Source of the DNA: SM23-73-3 sp964580215
GTDB taxonomy: Bacteria; Zixibacteria; MSB-5A5; SM1-73
DNA length: 64,000 nt
Reading direction: 5' to 3'
Assembly: GCA_964580215.1 (NCBI GenBank)
Contig: CAZOJT010000006.1
Location: 1-64,000 of the forward strand
Shown here: piece by piece, positions 1 through 8,323 of the stretch
Layout: the number at the start of each line of letters is the position of its first letter
Position numbering within the stretch: the first letter of the stretch is position 1
Notes under the pieces: model-generated
Told to the model about the DNA's origin: nothing
What the model saw: the letters and a program-made list of their open reading frames with translations, nothing else
Database searches by the model: none
Program-made: the position numbers and the translations under genes

Positions 1-1179
1 TTATCAACTAAATCTAACCTTTTTACCAACACGAAACTTCCATTAAACCGATAAACTCTTACCACGTACCCCTTATCCTTACGCTTTTTATCCCCCTCGT
101 ATCTCAATACCCCACCCTTCGGGCAAATCCACACATCTTTTCCATCATCATACCTAAAGTTCCATATATCGAACTCAGACCCAACCCCGCCTTCTGTCTT
201 CTCTGTTTTCCCAGACATCGTCACATTCACAACCAATTCATATCTTTTCTCCTCCGCCCTCTTCAACTCCTCCCCAGAAAAATACCCCCCATCCGCAACC
301 GTTTCCTTCGCCACCTCCCCAACATTCTCTTCCACTTCTTCTATCATATCTACCAATTCAAAATTGTCCGACTCCTCCTGCACCACCTCCGCCCCAACTA
401 TGACCCCAGCCTTAGCATCCACCACCGCCTGAGCATTGTAGGCAAACTTCACCCCTTCCCCAGTCTTCATCATCCTCGCATCTCTATCCGTTAAACTCAA
501 ATGCCTCACCCCTTCCTTTTCTAACTCCCCCAGACCCTCCTGAATAAAATCTCGAAGCATTTCCTTCTCGGTAAGCTTATCCGGCAACTTGTATTCCTTA
601 CCCTGCTCAGCTACCTCTGCCCCCTCTACCTGTTCAAAAACCTCATCCAGGCACTTGTCTAACCTACGTAATAAATGCTCCAAATCCTTCTGATGCAGCC
701 CACTCCCCCGCGAAACATCCGCCATAATCTTCGTCCCATCCACCGCATTCAATACCATCCCCACTAACCTCCCCTTCACCGCCAGACGCACAGCTTGCTT
801 GAATACCTGCTTCAGCGCTTTACGATTGTCCCGATAAAATCGCCACAGCGTATTGTGATCCGGATAATCTAATCCGGTCAACCATAACAGACCAACATGC
901 TGCCTACAAGCCTTCTCCACCATCCGACTCCCCCGAATACCCTCAAAATATCCATAGAGCCATGCCTTTAACAACAAATCCGCACCATAATTCGGTCGCC
1001 CTTCATCCGATGCGAAGCATTCATACGAACTCCCTTACCCTAAATCCGATCCCCTTCAAATCCAGCGAATCTACAAACTCCCGGATAAATCTGGCTGGAT
1101 GATCCTTTGGCACAAAATCTTCCAAGGACGGGGAAAATAAATATTGCTGATCATAATTTGCTCGAATCTCATAACTCAT
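1..1179 (-). pseudogene. IS1182-family transposase, frameshifted, runs off left edge
   Basis: Translating the minus strand from ATG at 1179 (SD AAGGAG just upstream) gives an N-terminus like IS1182-type transposases (YDQQYLFSPSLEDFVPKDHP), then after a frame change DEGRPNYGADLLLKAWLYGY, the DDE region with NAVDGTKIMAD, YNAQAVVDAK and ADGGYFSGEEL. The frame is still open at base 1. The reading frame breaks at 1011-1029, where a 19-base palindromic repeat (TGCGAAGCATTCATACGAA on the plus strand) interrupts it. Removing 19 bases joins VRE directly to SDEGRPNY and restores one frame. So the gene looks intact apart from this mini-insertion and the missing 3' end outside the window. Family assignment is by motif recall. 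Confidence 0.8.
1011..1029. repeat. CGTATG-type mini-palindrome inside transposase
   Basis: TGCGAAGCATTCATACGAA. Copy of the dispersed 19-20 bp element. It sits in the IS1182 transposase reading frame and shifts it by one base. Confidence 0.85.
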
Positions 1180-1235
1180 CTAAAATCTCCTTTTCAAAAT
1201 TCACTTCTCATATTATATATACATATACCCTTCCT

Positions 1236-1265
1236 TAAAGGCAAGAGGTTTTGAGACACCCTCCA
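1236..1265. repeat. Putative outer end of the IS1182-type element
   Basis: On the minus strand this reads GGAGGGTGTCTCAAAACCTC about 60-85 bases upstream of the transposase start, which is where a terminal inverted repeat would lie. The other end is outside the window, so it cannot be confirmed. Confidence 0.35.
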
Positions 1266-1279
1266 ATGGGGAGAGGGAA

Positions 1280-1330
1280 TTATTCTCTTGGTATAATAAC
1301 TCTGGCAGAGATGGAAACCATTATTTCCAT
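1280..1330 (-). CDS. 16-residue small ORF with perfect Shine-Dalgarno
   Basis: ATG at 1330 reads MEIMVSISARVIIPRE and stops at 1280. A full AAGGAGGTGA Shine-Dalgarno lies at 1339-1348, eight bases before the ATG, and a near-consensus promoter lies further up at 1368-1396. Both signals face the same way, which is hard to get by chance. The IS-like end begins 15 bases after the stop, so whatever followed this ORF may have been displaced by the insertion. It could be a leader peptide or the translated start of a lost gene. No function is recognised. Confidence 0.4.
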   Translation of the reverse strand: MEIMVSISARVIIPRE

Positions 1331-1367
1331 CCGGGGGGTCACCTCCTTCCTCTGGCGCTGTCCCCCT

Positions 1368-1396
1368 ATTATATTTTATCTGCCAAAGCTAAGCAA
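1368..1396 (-). promoter_or_regulatory. Sigma70-type promoter for the small ORF
   Basis: On the minus strand TTGCTT (1391-1396), a 17-base spacer, and TATAAT (1368-1373), about 20 bases before the perfect Shine-Dalgarno. Confidence 0.5.
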
Positions 1397-1672
1397 CTAA
1401 CAAATATGAGACGGCGCTCAAAAATTCAAGCTGACCTTGGCGTAACGATGTGCAATTCGTTTCTTATGCTTTTGTGCAATCCTCACACAGAAAGTGAAAT
1501 AGATTTCGCTTTCTTACGGGTTCTGGCAAAAAGAGGTTAGAAATAACCATACCCCTCCTGTCAAATTTTTGATCAATCACTCCATCCTTTTATCCTAAGC
1601 TGTTGTCTCTCTTTATCCAGATTTTTTCTGAATTGGTTTAAGCTAAAAAATAGTGGGGGTTAGGCAAATATC

Positions 1673-2671
1673 TTGCACATCGAATACTGCAGAAGATTGC
1701 TCAGATATAAAAAGAGAGGTGGGCTGGGCCTTTATGTTGAAGAAGCAAAAACGACAAGGATAAAAGCTTTTAGGTTTAGCAAAATGTTTAAAATAAATGG
1801 AACACGGGTTCTCAATGGTCGGGGCACTCAGTTTGGTCTGGAATTAGCCCAGATGAGGACGAAGATCAAACTTTGCTTTGTCTATTGGATGAGAGAATAT
1901 CTCCTTTCCCCCATTCTTTTAGCGGTTTTTTTCTCAGCGTTGATAGTGCTTCCTGAAAAGAAACAGAGAGTCAGCTTTTCTCCGGGCATTTCAAAAAGGC
2001 CTGGACTCAAAGTAAAAAGAATTGTAGATATGTTGATCTCTGCAATCTGTTTGATTCTGTTTGCCCCATTCTTTTTGATTATAGCAATCCTGATCCGACT
2101 TGATTCTCCCGGACCCGTAATTTACAAGCAAGTGAGGGTTGGGCAAAATCGACGAAGGGGGGATAGAAGAGGGCTAAATTTTCAGGTTGAAGCTGATAGA
2201 AGGAATGGGGACCGAAGAAAATACAATGTGTTAGGAAGACCATTTAACATCTATAAATTTAGAACCATGGTCAATGGTGCGGAGAAAGAAACTGGTCCAA
2301 TATGGGCTAAACAAAAAGACCCCCGAATCACAAAAGTGGGAAGGGTTTTGAGAAAGAAGAGATTGGATGAACTCCCCCAGCTTTTCAATGTGCTTATGGG
2401 ACATATGAGTTTGGTGGGACCCAGACCCGAAAGACACCATTTCATCCAATGTCTCTCCGGGCATATAGGAAATTATAAGGACAGGTTCTGGTTAAGGCCA
2501 GGAATAACCGGACTGGCTCAGGTAAGTGCTGGTTATGACTACTCCATAGAGAGCGCAAAAATCAAAACTAAATATGACCTCCGGTATGTTCGGCATTGGC
2601 ATACAACCGAGGATCTCATCATAATTTTGAAAACCATTGCGGTTATGTTAAACGGTAAAGGGGCGGCTTAG
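1673..2671 (+). CDS. Undecaprenyl-phosphate sugar-1-phosphate transferase (WcaJ/PssY type)
   Basis: Bacterial sugar transferase domain: KRIVDMLISAICLILFAPFF is the membrane re-entrant segment near residues 114-133, then SPGPVIYKQVRVGQ, IYKFRTMV near 192-199, RVLRKKRLDELPQLFNVL and HMSLVGPRPE near 226-256, and RPGITGLAQVSAGYD. Enzymes of this family load the first phosphosugar onto undecaprenyl phosphate for exopolysaccharide or glycan assembly at the inner membrane. A basic insert between the VGQ and YKFRTM motifs contains two GDRR units. The open frame starts at TTG 1673 without a clear ribosome site; ATG 1784 or 1889 are alternatives, since the first 70 residues look unlike the family. It stands alone here, followed by a terminator. 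Confidence 0.85.
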   Translation: MHIEYCRRLLRYKKRGGLGLYVEEAKTTRIKAFRFSKMFKINGTRVLNGRGTQFGLELAQMRTKIKLCFVYWMREYLLSPILLAVFFSALIVLPEKKQRVSFSPGISKRPGLKVKRIVDMLISAICLILFAPFFLIIAILIRLDSPGPVIYKQVRVGQNRRRGDRRGLNFQVEADRRNGDRRKYNVLGRPFNIYKFRTMVNGAEKETGPIWAKQKDPRITKVGRVLRKKRLDELPQLFNVLMGHMSLVGPRPERHHFIQCLSGHIGNYKDRFWLRPGITGLAQVSAGYDYSIESAKIKTKYDLRYVRHWHTTEDLIIILKTIAVMLNGKGAA

Positions 2672-2698
2672 ATTCCAACCCATTCTTTCGTGTGCGAA

Positions 2699-2719
2699 GA
2701 ACCCTGCGGGTTTTTATTT
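2699..2719 (+). terminator. Rho-independent terminator after sugar transferase
   Basis: AACCC-TGC-GGGTT hairpin directly followed by a T-rich run, 28 bases after the stop codon. Nothing else is recognisable in 2720-2982. Confidence 0.7.
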
Positions 2720-2982
2720 CGATACCACTAATATACCTTGCCGGAGATTTGTGATCTTTTTCTAAAGTAAAAAATACTCATGATCATTCGTTACCCTTCA
2801 CCTTTAACCTCTAAGGAAAAAAGATGGGGGCAAAAATGTCTCCCAATTTAAGTTTCCTTTTTTGCCTGCCGATTAAGGCTATTGAAAAAAGATTTTTCAT
2901 TTATTGACTATGGGTTAAACGATTCAGTGTATCAGAACTCCAGCGACTCCGACGTTTCTTCCTACCTGAGGATTACACAAGC

Positions 2983-4416
2983 ATGAAAAGAATTTTAGTC
3001 ATAGACGATGATCCCAAAATCACAAGAGCATTGACTGAATTTTTCAATCCCGATCATTTTGAAATAAATTCTATCTTTAAAGGTTCCAAAGCCCTAAGGA
3101 CCATATCCAATCTGTGTCCTGATTTGATTCTCTTGGATTTAAAACTTCCGGATGTTTCCGGATTGGAGCTACTCAAGCAGATAAAGGGTAAAAATTCAGA
3201 TCAACAGGTGATAGTAATGACCGGTTACTCCTCAGCCCAGTCAGCTATGGAGTGCGTAAAGGAGGGAGCCTATGAATATATCTCCAAGCCTTTCCACATA
3301 AATGAACTGAAAAAATTGATCAATAAAGCTTTAAATAAGGCCGAGTCTGGAGAAAAAGTAAAAAACCGAATAACTGAAAGCCTTGACCTCCACGAATGTA
3401 AAGACGAACTTACCGGACAAAGTCTGGAGATAGTCGAGATTGCAAAACTCATTGGACGAGTGGCTTCAACCGATGCCTCGGTTCTGGTCCTGGGAGAAAG
3501 TGGGACCGGTAAGGAGCTGGTGGCCAGAGCCATTCATCGTAACAGTCCACGTAAAGATAGGCCTTTTCTTTCGGTCAATTGCGCCGCCCTGCCAGACAGT
3601 CTTTTGGAAAGCGAACTATTTGGACATGAAAAGGGGGCTTTCACCGGAGCATACCAAAGAAAATTAGGTAAATTCGAGCAATGCGACGGGGGCACCATAT
3701 TCTTGGATGAGATCGCCGACATGAGCCTTTTGACTCAGAGTAAAGTCTTGAGGGTTTTGCAACAGCAAGAATTCGAAAGGGTAGGGGGTGACCAAACCAT
3801 TAAGGTGAATGTCAGAGTTATAGCCGCCACTAACAAGAGCCTGGTGAATTGCATGAAGGAAAGAACCTTCCGGGTGGATCTTTTCTATCGCTTGAAAGTG
3901 GTCTCAATATACATGCCTACTTTAAGAGAAAGAAAATCAGACATTCCGCTTTTGGTTGAGAATTTTATCCGGAAATTTGCTCAAAAGGTGAACAAGCAAA
4001 TCAAAGGTATCTCGGACGAAGCCACAAAACTCCTTTTTAAATATCCTTGGCCTGGCAATGTAAGAGAGTTAGAGAACAATATTCATAGCGCCATAGTAAT
4101 GAGCAAAGGGAATGTTCTTCTTCCTGAACATTTCCCCATCTTCCAAGAAAAAGATCAGGTTCTAAATCTTGATTTGGAAACGATAAAAGAGGACTATTCC
4201 AAAATCTTCAACCAGATTTTTGCACCCATCTGTAATAAGCTTTTTTGTACTTCGGAAGGGAAGGTTTACGATCAATTGATCTGGGCATTTGAGAAATCAT
4301 TGGTCGAGTATGCTCTGAAATATTGTAAAGGCAACCAAGTCCGGGCTGCACAGCTTTTGGGAATTTCCAGAAATACACTCAGAGACAGAATATCCAAGTA
4401 TAAATTATCCCCTTAA
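2983..4416 (+). CDS. NtrC-family sigma54-dependent response regulator
   Basis: Receiver domain 1-120 with acidic pocket D8-D10, phospho-acceptor D52, T80 and K102. AAA+ sigma54-activation domain: Walker A GESGTGKE at 171-178, the sigma54-contact loop GAFTGA at 218-223, Walker B GGTIFLDEIA at 236-245, and WPGNVRELEN at 356-365. Fis-type helix-turn-helix at about 440-475 (RAAQLLGISRNTLRDRI). All catalytic and sigma-contact residues are present, so it should activate RpoN promoters when phosphorylated. No histidine kinase is adjacent and its target is not evident. The long linker between AAA+ and the DNA-binding domain (about 385-430) is unusual in sequence. The start is the first ATG and lacks a strong Shine-Dalgarno. 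Confidence 0.93.
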   Translation: MKRILVIDDDPKITRALTEFFNPDHFEINSIFKGSKALRTISNLCPDLILLDLKLPDVSGLELLKQIKGKNSDQQVIVMTGYSSAQSAMECVKEGAYEYISKPFHINELKKLINKALNKAESGEKVKNRITESLDLHECKDELTGQSLEIVEIAKLIGRVASTDASVLVLGESGTGKELVARAIHRNSPRKDRPFLSVNCAALPDSLLESELFGHEKGAFTGAYQRKLGKFEQCDGGTIFLDEIADMSLLTQSKVLRVLQQQEFERVGGDQTIKVNVRVIAATNKSLVNCMKERTFRVDLFYRLKVVSIYMPTLRERKSDIPLLVENFIRKFAQKVNKQIKGISDEATKLLFKYPWPGNVRELENNIHSAIVMSKGNVLLPEHFPIFQEKDQVLNLDLETIKEDYSKIFNQIFAPICNKLFCTSEGKVYDQLIWAFEKSLVEYALKYCKGNQVRAAQLLGISRNTLRDRISKYKLSP

Positions 4417-4706
4417 ACTTCGCGCAAACCTTCCTTTGTGCCGACCTCAAGATTTGAAAAGGCAGTTTTCCACAACCCGCATTATCCCAACAAATCGTGC
4501 CGTAACTCCCTTGCCTCCAACAAATTTTGCTTTCTTACTTCTGTGGGCATGCTTTTGTCTTTTTGTGTTTATTTACACCTTGGTAGATCACAAAATACGC
4601 TCAAGCCATTTTGACTGAAATGGAACAAGAAGCTGACCCTCTGTAAAGCAAAAAATCAGGTTGAGGGAAATTCGGGGAAATTAAGAAAGTTGAGAGACCG
4701 GGATTT

Positions 4707-4782
4707 TGGTAGCGCTACGGGGAGTCGAACCCCGGTTTGATGGCTGAGAACCACCCGTCCTAAACCACTAGACGATAGCGCC
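4707..4782 (-). tRNA. tRNA-Glu (CTC)
   Basis: The minus strand folds as a 76-base tRNA: acceptor GGCGCTA/TAGCGCT with a G-U first pair, anticodon stem GGTGG/CCATC around loop TTCTCAG (anticodon CTC), T-arm CGGGG-TTCGACT-CCCCG, discriminator A, encoded CCA. Confidence 0.95.
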
Positions 4783-4853
4783 ATGTTTGACTGGTTATTA
4801 GTTCATGGTTCACTGTTCATAGTGAAAACCTATTTTATGAACCATGGGTTTAG

Positions 4854-4889
4854 TCTGCCTACTGAATACTGCATACTGCATACTATTCT
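4854..4889. repeat. Heptamer tandem repeat (ACTGCAT type)
   Basis: About four units of ACTGCAT/ACTGCCT/ACTGAAT. It runs into the 3' end of the lipoprotein gene and belongs to the same family as the tract inside the lptE-like gene. Confidence 0.8.
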
Positions 4890-5428
4890 ATGGGAAATCG
4901 GACTTCGGTGACCAGTTGTTCTGGAGGAACATCCGGATCCGCCTCCAGATATATCTCCATTACTGGTCCAGTTATTTTATATCCTTTCTTCTCCATCCAT
5001 TCCATAATATACGGATACTCTTTGGCGATTTCCGCATACGGTCCCTTTAATATAGCATAAACCACTTTTTGTGCTGGAACCTCCTGCACACCGTAACCTG
5101 AATCCGGCATGAAACCATCCGGGACAACGATCCCGATCTCACTTCTTAAGTTCTCAGCCGGAACTGTGGCTGGATCATCATAATAGATGCCCACCATCTC
5201 CCCGGTAAGTTGCTTACCAGCGGCGTATCCACCCAGTTGACTGAACAAAGATCCCATTTGATCATATGGCCCCACATGCTCCAGATAGCAGATGGCCACC
5301 CTCTCAGTGGTCTTGGTTAAAATCTCGTATGGTTTCTTCTCCTCAGCCTTCTTTTCACATCCCACCTGGGTGAGAACGAAGATGCCCAGAATCAGAATCA
5401 ACCAAGAAACTAAGAAAAGTTTTTTCAC
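4883..5428 (-). CDS. Lipoprotein with GyrI-like effector-binding domain
   Basis: GTG start at 5428 after AAGGAG. Residues 1-24 form a signal sequence ending in VGC, with the lipidated Cys at 24. The mature part (IAICYLEHVGPYDQMGSLFSQL-like region, VPAQKVVYAILKGPYAEIAKEYPYI, TGPVMEIYLEADPDVPPEQLVTEVRFPIE) has the pattern of the GyrI-like/AraC effector-binding fold, which binds small hydrophobic molecules. Here it is probably anchored in the membrane facing the periplasm. It sits alone between two tRNA genes on the same strand; its last bases are formed by a heptamer repeat. The ligand is unknown. Confidence 0.7.
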   Translation of the reverse strand: MKKLFLVSWLILILGIFVLTQVGCEKKAEEKKPYEILTKTTERVAICYLEHVGPYDQMGSLFSQLGGYAAGKQLTGEMVGIYYDDPATVPAENLRSEIGIVVPDGFMPDSGYGVQEVPAQKVVYAILKGPYAEIAKEYPYIMEWMEKKGYKITGPVMEIYLEADPDVPPEQLVTEVRFPIE

Positions 5429-5507
5429 GAATTGCTCCTTTTTAGAAGTTCAGCTTCTTCCCATAGACTTTAAACCATGAACTATGAACCGTGAACCGAA
5501 TTAATCC

Positions 5508-5581
5508 TGGCTGGGGGACGGGGATTCGAACCCCGATAGACAGATCCAGAGTCTGCCGTCTTGCCATTGGACGATCCCCCA
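5508..5581 (-). tRNA. tRNA-Gln (CTG)
   Basis: Acceptor TGGGGGA/TCCCCCA, anticodon loop CTCTGGA (anticodon CTG), T-arm CGGGG-TTCGAAT-CCCCG, discriminator G, encoded CCA. U1-A72 is typical of bacterial tRNA-Gln. Confidence 0.95.
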
Positions 5582-5729
5582 ATTTTTCATGCACTAAAAT
5601 ACGCAAGTAGTAAATTTTGTCAAGAAAATAATGCTTAACACCTTTATTGTCCATGGTGGAGGGATTTTATTTTAGTTCTTCCGGGTCGGATAAATCCAAC
5701 ACCTACAATTCAGCAGAGAACTTTCGTAG

Positions 5730-5755
5730 GGGTTTGATTCATCAAACCCGTTTTT
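5730..5755 (+). terminator. Terminator-like hairpin (also matches a repeat family)
   Basis: GGGTTTGA-TTCA-TCAAACCC followed by GTTTTT. No plus-strand gene ends here, and the GTAGGGG lead-in matches the dispersed repeats near 56930 and 57260, so it may be repeat rather than terminator. Confidence 0.4.
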
Positions 5756-5836
5756 ATAAAATTGCTCTAACTAAAAAGTGAAAGAACAACCTAAAATTTT
5801 GATGGGGAGTATACTGGGAAAATCTAAGGTAAAAAA

Positions 5837-5915
5837 AATTGGGAGTGGTGGAGGGGGGATGCCCGATTTTGGAGTCGGGTGGTTATGATTGCTCACAACC
5901 GCACCACTCCCAATT
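5837..5915 (-). ncRNA. Branched structured RNA candidate, tRNA-like, followed by a T-run
   Basis: A perfect 14-bp inverted repeat (AATTGGGAGTGGTG at 5837-5850 and its complement at 5902-5915) encloses two further hairpins. On the minus strand these are GGTTGTGA-GCAA-TCATAACC (one mismatch) and CCCGA-CTCCAAAA-TCGGG. The minus-strand 3' arm is followed directly by eight T, as in an intrinsic terminator. The outline resembles a tRNA (acceptor, D-like arm, anticodon-like arm containing CCA) without a T-arm. It lies 255 bases upstream of tRNA-Gln on the same strand. It could be a deleted tRNA gene or a small RNA. Confidence 0.45.
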
Positions 5916-6249
5916 AATGCTTTCTGCTATACCATTTTATATACGCAAATCTCACCCAATTTGATAAGCAATCAATGTGCCAAGCCCCCATATTACCATC
6001 AGTTGCCCGGCTAAATACCACCTCCAAAACGGCTCAAGTAAAACAAGGGAAAAGATTCAACCATTTTACTCCGCTTAAGTCTTTGTAGACAAAAAGGTTA
6101 AGTTCTATCCTCTTTTTGGCTGAGAGGCAATCCCCAAAGATCGGATTTTGCATGAAGGAGGACCTATTCTTTTGGCTTTCCAAAAATTTTGGGTGAGCCT
6201 GTGCAATTAGGTTCATAGTATTTGCAATTTTTAGTGTCAGGGTTGACCT
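5916..6249. other. No recognisable feature
   Basis: No supported gene between the structured element and the holin gene. Confidence 0.5.
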
Positions 6250-6582
6250 TCAGCTTTTTATACCTTTACGAGCCAAAGCCGCCTGTGCCGCTCTGGTGGC
6301 CACCTCTTTTGACACTCCGGTTATCTCCATTATCCTGTCCACAGCTTGATCCAGCCACTTCAAAAGCTCATTTTGGGGATATTTCGCCACCAGTTGATCG
6401 GTCACCTCGTCGGCGATCAAAAGAACATACTCCGCCGTCTTCTTTTTAAGCTCGGTATCAAGAAAGGGGATCAGATATTTTTTGACCGCCCATCCTAAAA
6501 ACAGAAGAAGAACGGCACTTAAAGCATGAAACGTATTGGTGGTGATCCAATCTCCTAAAGCTGTGAATATGCTAAAGAACAT
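6250..6582 (-). CDS. Phage holin-like protein (LL-H type)
   Basis: 110 residues: one N-terminal membrane segment (about 18-36), then a charged helical tail with ADEVTDQLVAKYP and a C-terminal AAQAALARKG, the layout of LL-H-type holins, which form membrane lesions for phage lysis. Strong ribosome site (AAGGAGGTGAG) six bases before the ATG. It is the last gene of the phage-derived cluster. No endolysin is recognisable beside it, so lysis function is uncertain. Confidence 0.5.
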   Translation of the reverse strand: MFFSIFTALGDWITTNTFHALSAVLLLFLGWAVKKYLIPFLDTELKKKTAEYVLLIADEVTDQLVAKYPQNELLKWLDQAVDRIMEITGVSKEVATRAAQAALARKGIKS

Positions 6583-6712
6583 TTTTTCTCACCTCCTTAA
6601 TTTGAGTCTTTTCGGGTCGGATGAATTCGACCCCTACGATTGAGAGAAAACCTGATTGAGATTTAAGGTTTCGCTCTTTTAACTTTTAACTTTGAACTTT
6701 AAACGCAGTTAT

Positions 6713-8323
6713 TTACCACTGCAATTCCCAGCTTGTCTGATCCGGCACCTCTGTCTGAAGCCTTAAAATTGTGCCGGAAGGACTGAAGATGTGGAAGATA
6801 TACTTGGTGTCAGAAGGGCTCAAGACAGAATTGGGATACAGATCCAGATACCAGTAGCCATCATCGTCCGTCACAGCACTCTTATAATAAGGGCTGATAA
6901 CAAGGTTCTGATACCTCAAAGGAACCGTCTTTATTTTGGCTTCAATCTTTGTCCCCACCATGGGTTGATTATTTATGTCATAAACCCAGCCATATACCCG
7001 ACACAAACTCGCCTGTGGTGGTGAACCCGGATCGAAAGGTTCAGCATAGTAGGTGGTATCCTCATTCCCGTCCACACACAAAGTCTCTGGCACGGTAAAT
7101 TGCCATCCGGGCTTATAAAGCCTCACGCTGTAAACTCCGTTATCTAATGCGAAGAATCCCCGACCCTGAGAATCTGAGGTCAGAAGACCGAGGGTGGAGT
7201 TTTCTGTGGAGTCCAGGACCTGAATTTGTGCAAAGGCAATAGAGGAGCTGTCCGAAAAACTCTTACATTTAATCACCGCGCTGTTAGCTCCAGAACCAGT
7301 TCCAGAGGTCAAAGTTCTGACAGAATAATTCCAGATAAAAGATGCACCCCACTGGTTATTGTCGTTCATGGTTTTGATCTGGGAGGTGTCAACTGAGGCA
7401 GAAACCTCTTCGCCCAGACTATCCACATATTGTATCCTTCTTTCAGTCTTAGGAATTACATCATCGTTCCAGGTGGAGCGGGCAATGGATTCCGTATCAC
7501 AGGAGGCGGAAAAGGTCTGAGTTATGCTGTCCACTGAATCCACGAAAGCTAAGCGGGTGTGGGTGAGGCTAACCACCGCATCTTGATTTTTGATGTTGTT
7601 CCAGTCGGTGCGCATATAAAGTGAGCTATCCGCCCGGATGAGGAGTGAGTCCAATCTTTCTGCTCTGATTTTAGTCCATCCAGAATCGGAGTTGGCGTCT
7701 GCACAGGCATCTCTTACAATGTTTTGATCATCCCCGGCTAAATAACCCACACCCTCATCTACCCCCATGATCCTGGTTTGAGTGAGGTTAACCGATGCTG
7801 ATTGATTCTTTATGTTATTCCAGTCGGTTCGCATATAAAGGGAGCTATCTGATTTCCCTAAGAGATTGGAAATGTCTGCTTTAAAATTGGCTTTGTTGGC
7901 ATTGGTGATGGCGTTGGTTAGAGAGTCAAAAGTCTCCGCCACAGTCCAGGACCAGGTCTTGATGTCCGTATAAGACCCACCAAATTTATATGCTATGGCC
8001 TTAGCTATATAGTTTCCGGTATGGTCGGAGGCGTCTGAGGCTTTGATGTTGGTGGCGTAAAAGCCGGACTCCACAGATGAGGTTAGCTTTTTGGTTCCTA
8101 CATAAGTCCACCCCCCAGAAAGCCACCACCATTTGATTCTGACCGAATCGCAGTCCTGAACAGAATCAGAACCTATGCTTACCGTTCCTATGGTGAGCGG
8201 AACGCTATCTGTAGGAGAATAATATTCTGCCCAAACAGAAAAATTCAAAAATAAAAAAGAAAAATTCAAAATTAAAACCCATAAAATTTTGCTTTTTGCT
8301 TTTTGCTTTTTAAACTTTCTCAT
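6713..8323 (-). CDS. Phage-cluster surface/fibre-like secreted protein with internal repeat
   Basis: N-terminal signal peptide (about 1-33), then a beta-rich body. Two near-identical blocks around SSLYMRTDWNNIKNQ, each followed by a LTxTR motif, lie near residues 160-250. The C-terminus (from about 340) reads like carboxypeptidase-regulatory or Ig-like beta sandwiches (STLGLLTSDSQGRGFFAL, GYWYLDLYPNS). Its ATG overlaps the stop of the preceding gene (ATGA at 8320-8323), so the two are translationally coupled. The signal-peptide codons are made of GCAAAAA and AAAATTC repeat units found in intergenic DNA elsewhere. A tail-fibre or adhesion role is inference. Confidence 0.5.
   Translation of the reverse strand: MRKFKKQKAKSKILWVLILNFSFLFLNFSVWAEYYSPTDSVPLTIGTVSIGSDSVQDCDSVRIKWWWLSGGWTYVGTKKLTSSVESGFYATNIKASDASDHTGNYIAKAIAYKFGGSYTDIKTWSWTVAETFDSLTNAITNANKANFKADISNLLGKSDSSLYMRTDWNNIKNQSASVNLTQTRIMGVDEGVGYLAGDDQNIVRDACADANSDSGWTKIRAERLDSLLIRADSSLYMRTDWNNIKNQDAVVSLTHTRLAFVDSVDSITQTFSASCDTESIARSTWNDDVIPKTERRIQYVDSLGEEVSASVDTSQIKTMNDNNQWGASFIWNYSVRTLTSGTGSGANSAVIKCKSFSDSSSIAFAQIQVLDSTENSTLGLLTSDSQGRGFFALDNGVYSVRLYKPGWQFTVPETLCVDGNEDTTYYAEPFDPGSPPQASLCRVYGWVYDINNQPMVGTKIEAKIKTVPLRYQNLVISPYYKSAVTDDDGYWYLDLYPNSVLSPSDTKYIFHIFSPSGTILRLQTEVPDQTSWELQW

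Noticed and set aside
4436..4618. 60-codon plus-strand frame after the NtrC-type gene
   Set aside because: No ribosome site or similarity; one hydrophobic stretch by chance.
6034..6216. 60-codon minus-strand frame
   Set aside because: No Shine-Dalgarno and no recognisable pattern.
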